This document shows positions 14,918-17,448 of a DNA stretch of 17,448 nt, piece by piece. The notes below the pieces were generated by a model. The model had not been told where the DNA came from and made no database searches. It saw only the letters and a list, made by a program, of their open reading frames with translations. The translations under genes were made by a program, and so were the position numbers. Source of the DNA: Clostridia bacterium (lineage in GTDB: Bacteria > Bacillota > Clostridia > Oscillospirales > Acutalibacteraceae); contig JAFOCH010000126.1 of assembly GCA_017381395.1 (NCBI GenBank), positions 1 through 17,448 of the forward strand, in the 5' to 3' direction. Positions within the stretch are counted from its first letter, which is position 1; the number at the start of each line of letters is the position of its first letter.

Positions 14918-15307
14918 TTAGATAAGCAAAATGAATACAGTAACTCCAATAGTTGCACCTGTTGAAACTATAACCTTTCCCTTTTGTAAAAAATCATTAC
15001 GCTCGTTCTTTTCTTTTTCGGTAAATTCCTTTATTAGCCGATTACATTCATCGGTGATTAAAGATGAATTTGACGTGGTCAAATCATCAAAAAACGCTCT
15101 TAACTGCGAAGCCTCATTATCATTCAAGTATCTATAATCAAAGTCGGTGAATTTACCTGATTTAATTGATAACAGGGACAATATTTTTTCCAAAGTCACA
15201 CGTGCATTTTTTATAGCTATAATTCGCTTGTGCGACGAAAAATAAATAAACAATGACACGAAAATTGGGCAAACGCTGATAAGTAAAATCCCAACCAATC
15301 TAATCAT
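14918..15307 (-). CDS. spoIIIAB: stage III sporulation protein AB
   Basis: A 129-residue protein with membrane segments at both ends (MIRLVGILLISVCPIFVSLFIY region and C-terminal VSTGATIGVTVFILLI) and a helical soluble middle of about 90 residues. This matches SpoIIIAB, which resembles type II secretion protein F and is thought to work with the SpoIIIAA ATPase. It is shorter than the B. subtilis protein (about 170). I choose the ATG at 15307-15305, which overlaps the spoIIIAA stop by 8 nt, because the family begins with MIRLxG right before the first membrane segment. The frame is open to an ATG at 15343, but that would add 12 residues atypical of the family. No strong Shine-Dalgarno precedes it. 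Confidence 0.92.
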   Translation of the reverse strand: MIRLVGILLISVCPIFVSLFIYFSSHKRIIAIKNARVTLEKILSLLSIKSGKFTDFDYRYLNDNEASQLRAFFDDLTTSNSSLITDECNRLIKEFTEKEKNERNDFLQKGKVIVSTGATIGVTVFILLI

Positions 15308-16196
15308 TTGTATACGAATATTCATAGCGAGGCAGGTCGCCAATATTGTCTAAATAAATTATCGTCGGGTTAAATCCTGCGTTTGATAGCTGATTGAGAA
15401 TAAACGAATTTGAGCCATTTCCAAAGCTATGTAAGGTTGCGATGACGAATACTCCCGAATTGGACAATTTCTTTAAAATTTCAATATCATTAAACCCAAT
15501 TTCATCAAAGATTATTACATCAGGTGACATTGTCCTAATCGCAATTTCGGCCGAAACCGCCTTATTACAATTACTAATTACGTCGCAAAAAGGACCTAAT
15601 CCAAATTCGTATTTTCCGTTAAACCCGGCAGCAATTTCGTTTCGTTCATCGGACACCAGCACCTTTATTTTGTTCGCAGAAAGTTCAGATGCAATATCCC
15701 TGAGCAGAGTTGTTTTTCCCGACGCAGGCTTACCCGAAATAATCAAGTGATTTTGTGAGTTAATAAAGTTTTCTGCAATATATTTTCCATAAGTTTTTAT
15801 ATGCCGAGCAACTCGGACATTCATTGAATAAATATCGTTACATGAAATAATTTCACCATTATTTGAAAATGAGCCGCAAACACCTACTCGATGCCCATTT
15901 TTCAGTGTCAGGTATCCTTCGTTAATTTGATTTTCAAAGGTGAAAAAGGAGTAATTGCACATTTTTTTAATACATTCGTTAAACTCGTTTCGGGTGACAG
16001 GTGAGCAATTATACGGGATATTCGATAGCCCGATTTCACTTAAATAATAACGGTCATTAAGGGTGATTATTACTATCGGCTGATTGACCTTAACGCGAAT
16101 TTCGGTAACAATCGATTTGATTTTATTAGGAATAGAATTCAGCTTTGATTTAAGCGAATTATCAAAATATTCGGTGACTTCGTTGAATCTTTGCAT
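15300..16196 (-). CDS. spoIIIAA: stage III sporulation protein AA (ATPase)
   Basis: A 298-residue secretion-ATPase-like protein, the only ATPase of the SpoIIIA complex, on the cytoplasmic side of the mother-cell membrane surrounding the forespore. Motifs: an N-terminal domain ending around GYLTLKNGHRVGVCG (95-109), Walker A GKPASGKT (155-162), the DERNEIA segment (183-189), Walker B VIIFDEIG (227-234) and ATLHSFG in sensor position. Length is a little under the usual ~310-330. The ATG at 16196-16194 has an exceptionally strong GGGGAGGAGG, 5 nt upstream. It is the first gene of the operon and has a candidate sigma-E promoter at 16219-16247 in the divergent gap. All key ATPase motifs are present. 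Confidence 0.96.
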   Translation of the reverse strand: MQRFNEVTEYFDNSLKSKLNSIPNKIKSIVTEIRVKVNQPIVIITLNDRYYLSEIGLSNIPYNCSPVTRNEFNECIKKMCNYSFFTFENQINEGYLTLKNGHRVGVCGSFSNNGEIISCNDIYSMNVRVARHIKTYGKYIAENFINSQNHLIISGKPASGKTTLLRDIASELSANKIKVLVSDERNEIAAGFNGKYEFGLGPFCDVISNCNKAVSAEIAIRTMSPDVIIFDEIGFNDIEILKKLSNSGVFVIATLHSFGNGSNSFILNQLSNAGFNPTIIYLDNIGDLPRYEYSYTND

Positions 16197-16214
16197 ACTT
16201 GTCCTCCTCCCCTG

Positions 16215-16243
16215 TTGTAAAATATGAAAAGGTGTGTTATAAT
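16215..16243 (+). promoter_or_regulatory. sigma-A-type promoter of the DivIVA-like gene
   Basis: TTGTAA (16215-16220) and a perfect TATAAT (16238-16243) are 17 nt apart, and TGT at 16235-16237 gives the extended -10 form TGTTATAAT. The predicted start is near 16250, about 20 nt before the gene. It occupies nearly the same bases as the candidate spoIIIA promoter on the other strand. Confidence 0.85.
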
Positions 16244-16247
16244 ATGA
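16219..16247 (-). promoter_or_regulatory. candidate sigma-E promoter of the spoIIIA operon
   Basis: On the minus strand TCATATT (16247-16241) and CATATTTT (16226-16219) are exactly 14 nt apart. From family knowledge, the mother-cell sigma-E consensus is about KMATATT, 14-15 nt, CATACAnT: the -35 matches fully and the -10 keeps CATA and the final T. The start would be near 16212, giving a leader of about 16 nt, mostly ribosome site. It fits the known sigma-E control of spoIIIA in B. subtilis. It overlaps the promoter of the divergent gene. Confidence 0.65.
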
Positions 16248-16269
16248 TAAAAAATTGGAGGTGTAAATT

Positions 16270-16713
16270 TTGAAAGGAAAGTTGAAAACTGTTTTATTCG
16301 GATTTGATAAAAAAGAAACCCTTAATTATATCGAAAATTATCAGAGAGAAAGTCACCATAAAATATCAGCATTAGAGCAAGAACTTTCTGCTATAAAAGA
16401 GCAAGCAGAGACGCTTAAATCAGAAAATGTAGCATTTGAAAGCGAACTGATCGAGGTAAAGAAAAGACTCGACGATGCTGAAAAAGAGGCAATTTCTATC
16501 AAAAAAGTATCTGATGAAAAGGATAAGAAATATATCGACGAAATCGACGAAACATATAAGCAGCTCGAAATTATGCGCGGCAATATGAAGACTGCCCTCG
16601 ATAGCTTTATTAAGCAGGTTGATAGCATCAACGATAATCTCGAAAACACAAAAAATGCCATCGACACAGACATCAAAAACGAGTCAGTCAATGACAAGAT
16701 AATGTATATTTAA
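16270..16713 (+). CDS. DivIVA-like coiled-coil protein
   Basis: A 147-residue, strongly charged and helical protein. The N-terminal segment KTVLFGFDKKETLNYIENYQ resembles the short DivIVA N-terminal motif (F-G-x-K-x-x-V-x-x-Y-I) seen in many clostridial 'DivIVA domain' proteins. It is followed by a long heptad-like coiled coil (about 28-90) rich in Glu, Lys and Ala, a second helical stretch, and a hydrophilic tail. It lacks a membrane segment. DivIVA proteins mark curved membrane at poles and septa, but a role here is only inferred. The start is a TTG at 16270-16272 with GGAGGTG 8 nt before it. It is divergent from spoIIIAA and about 160 nt upstream of pyrR, with no clear terminator between. 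The N-terminus is divergent, so family assignment is moderate. Confidence 0.7.
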   Translation: MKGKLKTVLFGFDKKETLNYIENYQRESHHKISALEQELSAIKEQAETLKSENVAFESELIEVKKRLDDAEKEAISIKKVSDEKDKKYIDEIDETYKQLEIMRGNMKTALDSFIKQVDSINDNLENTKNAIDTDIKNESVNDKIMYI

Positions 16714-16724
16714 TCAAAAAACTC

Positions 16725-16752
16725 TTTACAAATACGCAATATATGTTATTAT
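16725..16752 (+). promoter_or_regulatory. candidate promoter of pyrR leader
   Basis: TTTACA (16725-16730) and TATTAT (16747-16752) are 16 nt apart, with TGT before the -10 (TGTTATTAT). The predicted start near 16759 would place the PyrR-binding hairpin 10 nt into the transcript. Confidence 0.65.
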
Positions 16753-16767
16753 ATAAATATGTAACAG

Positions 16768-16861
16768 AACTTTTAAATCGGTACCGAGATACTGAAAAGG
16801 TTTTTGCGTTATAGATAAAATGTAAAACACCTTGTTCCGTTATGTGACAAGGTGTTTTTTT
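16768..16861 (+). promoter_or_regulatory. PyrR-type attenuator leader of pyrR
   Basis: A hairpin at 16770-16799 has lower stem CTTTT/AAAAG, an asymmetric internal loop (AAATC opposite G), upper stem GGUA/UACU (16780-16783 with 16790-16793) and hexaloop CCGAGA (16784-16789). This is the layout of a PyrR-binding anti-antiterminator (consensus ARUCCNGNGAGGYU, loop CNGNGA), with stem bases changed in compensating pairs. A competing antiterminator can pair AAGGUUUU (16797-16804) with AAAACACCUU (16824-16833), which would block the terminator at 16824-16861. The expected behaviour is that UMP-bound PyrR stabilises the first hairpin and lets the terminator form. Confidence 0.75.
16824..16861 (+). 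terminator. attenuator terminator before pyrR
   Basis: AAAACACCTTGT (16824-16835) pairs perfectly with ACAAGGTGTTTT (16847-16858) around an 11-nt loop, with seven Ts at 16855-16861. It ends only 13 nt before the pyrR start codon, so its place is in the pyrR leader rather than after the upstream gene, though it could also stop transcripts from the DivIVA-like gene. Confidence 0.9.
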
Positions 16862-16874
16862 GTGAGGTTTATAA

Positions 16875-17402
16875 ATGACAATTAAGGTAATGTTCGACGA
16901 AAAGTCGGTGCTCAGAACGCTTGCTCGACTTTCGCACGAAATAATTGAAAAAAACGATGACGAAAATGAACTATATATTATTGGTATTCGTTCACGCGGA
17001 GTTTCTATTGCAAAGCTACTTGCCGAAAATATAAAGAAATTTTCGGATATTTCGGTATATCTCGGCGAGCTGGATATTTCACTTCACCGCGACGATATTG
17101 ATAAAAATGACGTTATCGAATCAAAGACAAAGATTGATTTTTCCGTCGCGGGTAAGACGGTAATTTTGGTTGACGATGTGCTATACACAGGACGAACTGT
17201 ACGAGCTGCGCTCGATGCAATAGTCGAGATGGGACGTCCCTCCTGCATTCAGCTTGCTGTTCTGGTTGACAGAGGGCATCGCGAATTTCCTGTTCACGGC
17301 GATTACGTGGGAAAGAATATTCCCACCTCACGAAATGAAAAAATTATCGTTAATATGAATGATTATGACGGAAAAACTTCTATCGAACTTCTTGGCAACT
17401 GA
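16875..17402 (+). CDS. pyrR: bifunctional pyr regulatory protein / uracil phosphoribosyltransferase PyrR
   Basis: A 175-residue type I phosphoribosyltransferase-fold protein. In Firmicutes PyrR binds UMP and then a hairpin in pyr mRNA to cause attenuation; many also convert uracil and PRPP to UMP. The PRPP-binding loop VILVDDVLYTGRT (96-108) is intact, as are GIRSRGVSIA (37-46) and the C-terminal LVDRGHREFPVHGDYVGKNI (130-149) followed by PTS, which are diagnostic of PyrR. Length fits the family (about 175-180). The ATG at 16875-16877 has GTGAGG 7 nt upstream. It lies behind what looks like its own PyrR-responsive leader. The following bases to the window end hold only a weak CAGCA/TGCTG hairpin; the rest of any pyr operon is outside. 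Confidence 0.96.
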   Translation: MTIKVMFDEKSVLRTLARLSHEIIEKNDDENELYIIGIRSRGVSIAKLLAENIKKFSDISVYLGELDISLHRDDIDKNDVIESKTKIDFSVAGKTVILVDDVLYTGRTVRAALDAIVEMGRPSCIQLAVLVDRGHREFPVHGDYVGKNIPTSRNEKIIVNMNDYDGKTSIELLGN

Positions 17403-17448
17403 TTAAATCAGCAATATAAATGCTGTTTCAATATAAAAAATTTTAGAG

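Noticed and set aside
17409..17425. CAGCA/TGCTG hairpin after pyrR as a terminator
   Set aside because: Only five base pairs with a flanking T-T mismatch and a three-T tail; may belong to a structure cut by the window end.
1..17448. Insertion sequences, CRISPR arrays, tRNA or rRNA genes, prophage modules
   Set aside because: Scanned for direct-repeat arrays, terminal inverted repeats with transposase frames, and tRNA-like cloverleaves; nothing supportable was seen.

Overview
The window looks like chromosomal DNA of a low-GC, endospore-forming-lineage Clostridia member, probably an Oscillospiraceae/Ruminococcaceae relative. This is inferred from a complete spoIIIAA-AH locus joined to asp23, nusB, xseAB, ispA, dxs, tlyA, nadK, argR and recN, from AGGAGG-type ribosome sites with several TTG starts, and from T-box and PyrR attenuators. 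No rRNA, tRNA, mobile element, integrase or CRISPR array was seen.

Layout. At 1-355 (+) lie the 3' end of an unrecognised gene and an overlapping small unrecognised gene. From 483 to 16196 every gene is on the minus strand. Read in the direction of transcription, that block is: (a) the spoIIIA operon, AA to AH, 16196 to 11745, preceded by a candidate sigma-E promoter; (b) asp23, with its own candidate promoter and a strong terminator; (c) a ten-gene housekeeping operon, nusB, tsaD-like, xseA, xseB, ispA, dxs, tlyA, nadK, argR, recN, 11215 to 2024, mostly joined by short overlaps or gaps under 20 nt and driven by a near-consensus sigma-A promoter at 11252-11280; (d) tyrS, behind its own promoter and a tyrosine T-box leader, ending at a bidirectional terminator. 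On the plus strand at the right end are a DivIVA-like coiled-coil gene, whose promoter is interleaved with the spoIIIA promoter, and pyrR, behind a PyrR-type attenuator.

How the genes fit together. SpoIIIAA-AH build the mother-cell half of the channel to the forespore. The housekeeping operon combines transcription antitermination (NusB), a TsaD paralogue, exonuclease VII, the entry and prenyl-chain steps of isoprenoid synthesis (Dxs, IspA), rRNA 2'-O-methylation (TlyA), NADP supply (NadK), arginine regulation (ArgR) and double-strand-break repair (RecN). I see no terminator between recN and the tyrS leader, so operon transcripts should run into the T-box, whose conditional terminator may end both units.

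The best points for a second look are the overlapping divergent sigma-A/sigma-E promoters, the PyrR-binding hairpin whose stem differs from the consensus by compensating changes, the TsaD paralogue with intact active-site motifs, the recN-to-T-box arrangement, and the unrecognised overlapping gene pair at the left edge. Nearly all genes belong to known families; I did not find a clearly new multi-gene system.
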